14,540 nt of DNA from an uncultured Opitutia bacterium (GTDB taxonomy: Bacteria > Verrucomicrobiota > Verrucomicrobiia > Opitutales > Opitutaceae). The notes under the pieces are model-generated. The model made no database searches, was not told the DNA's origin, and saw nothing but the letters and a program-made list of their open reading frames with translations. This document shows positions 14,470 to 14,540 of the stretch, piece after piece. Both the position numbers and the translations under genes were made by a program. The number at the start of each line of letters is the position of its first letter. The first letter of the stretch is position 1. Where the stretch lies: the NCBI GenBank assembly GCA_937952235.1, contig CALFZM010000165.1, positions 1 through 14,540 of the forward strand, written 5' to 3'.

Positions 14470-14540
14470 ATGACGACCTTCGCCGCGACGGCCTCCCGGT
14501 TGCCTGCAACGCTCCTCGCGCTCGTGGCGCTGGCGATGCT
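14470..14540 (+). CDS. Start of another secreted protein (partial, runs off right edge)
   Basis: Twenty-three full codons are visible from ATG 14470. They read MTTFAATASRLPATLLALVA and then LAM, a positively charged, hydrophobic N-terminus that looks like a signal peptide. The gene begins 7 bases after the receptor stop, so it is probably in the same operon and could be a further glycan-processing enzyme. The ATG that overlaps the receptor stop (14462-14464) gives a frame that ends after three codons, so 14470 is the better start. Nothing more can be said about function. Confidence 0.65.
   Translation, partial: MTTFAATASRLPATLLALVALAM

Noticed and set aside
1..14540. CRISPR array, tRNA/rRNA genes, insertion sequence or integrase
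   Set aside because: No regularly spaced repeats, no tRNA-like cloverleaf, no rRNA signature and no transposase or recombinase motifs were seen on either strand.

Overview
The window is GC-rich DNA with strong G/C bias at third codon positions. It most likely comes from a Verrucomicrobiota bacterium of the Opitutales/Opitutaceae type. I infer this from the dense mix of large TonB-dependent receptors, secreted sulfatases, a beta-helix protein and LacI-type regulation, from the wording of the receptor plug domains, and from the near absence of clear Shine-Dalgarno sites. The taxon is recognised from family knowledge and was not searched. The content fits an accessory glycan-use region, probably for a sulfated, acetylated and possibly uronate-containing polysaccharide.

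Left half (1-6706): a divergent pair of transcription units shares the 211-bp gap 2397-2607. On the minus strand an iduronate-2-sulfatase-like enzyme (2396-960) overlaps by 4 bases (ATGA) with an arylsulfatase-A-like enzyme (963 to beyond the left edge). On the plus strand a TonB-dependent outer-membrane receptor (2608-5220) is followed after 49 bases by a secreted right-handed beta-helix protein of the pectate-lyase-3 type (5270-6706). The proposed role is outer-membrane capture plus periplasmic desulfation and backbone processing.

Middle (6707-10215): a minus-strand run reads, in transcription order, an 87-aa protein of unknown function, a TIM-barrel sugar isomerase/epimerase, a secreted alpha/beta-hydrolase (acetyl-esterase-like) and, after a 239-base gap, a class I DhnA/FbaB-type aldolase. 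A strong RNA-type hairpin abuts the isomerase start codon. The convergent gap 6707-6828 carries four alternating copies of an 8-base inverted repeat.

Right part (10351-14540): a LacI-family regulator is transcribed away from the minus-strand run. It is followed by two adjacent palindromes with LacI-type central CG, then by a second TonB-dependent receptor (11511-14462) of different architecture, with an N-terminal carboxypeptidase-regulatory-like domain. The start of another secreted protein lies at the right edge.

Taken together the genes support a pathway of binding and uptake (two receptors), desulfation and deacetylation in the periplasm, backbone processing by the beta-helix protein, and sugar isomerisation and aldol cleavage in the cytoplasm under LacI control. 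No SusD, no sugar kinase, no sulfatase-maturing enzyme and no mobile element is visible. No RNA gene or CRISPR array was found. I do not see a clearly new type of system. The most interesting signals are regulatory: the paired operators, the start-codon hairpin, the alternating repeat in the convergent gap and the overlapping small reading frame.
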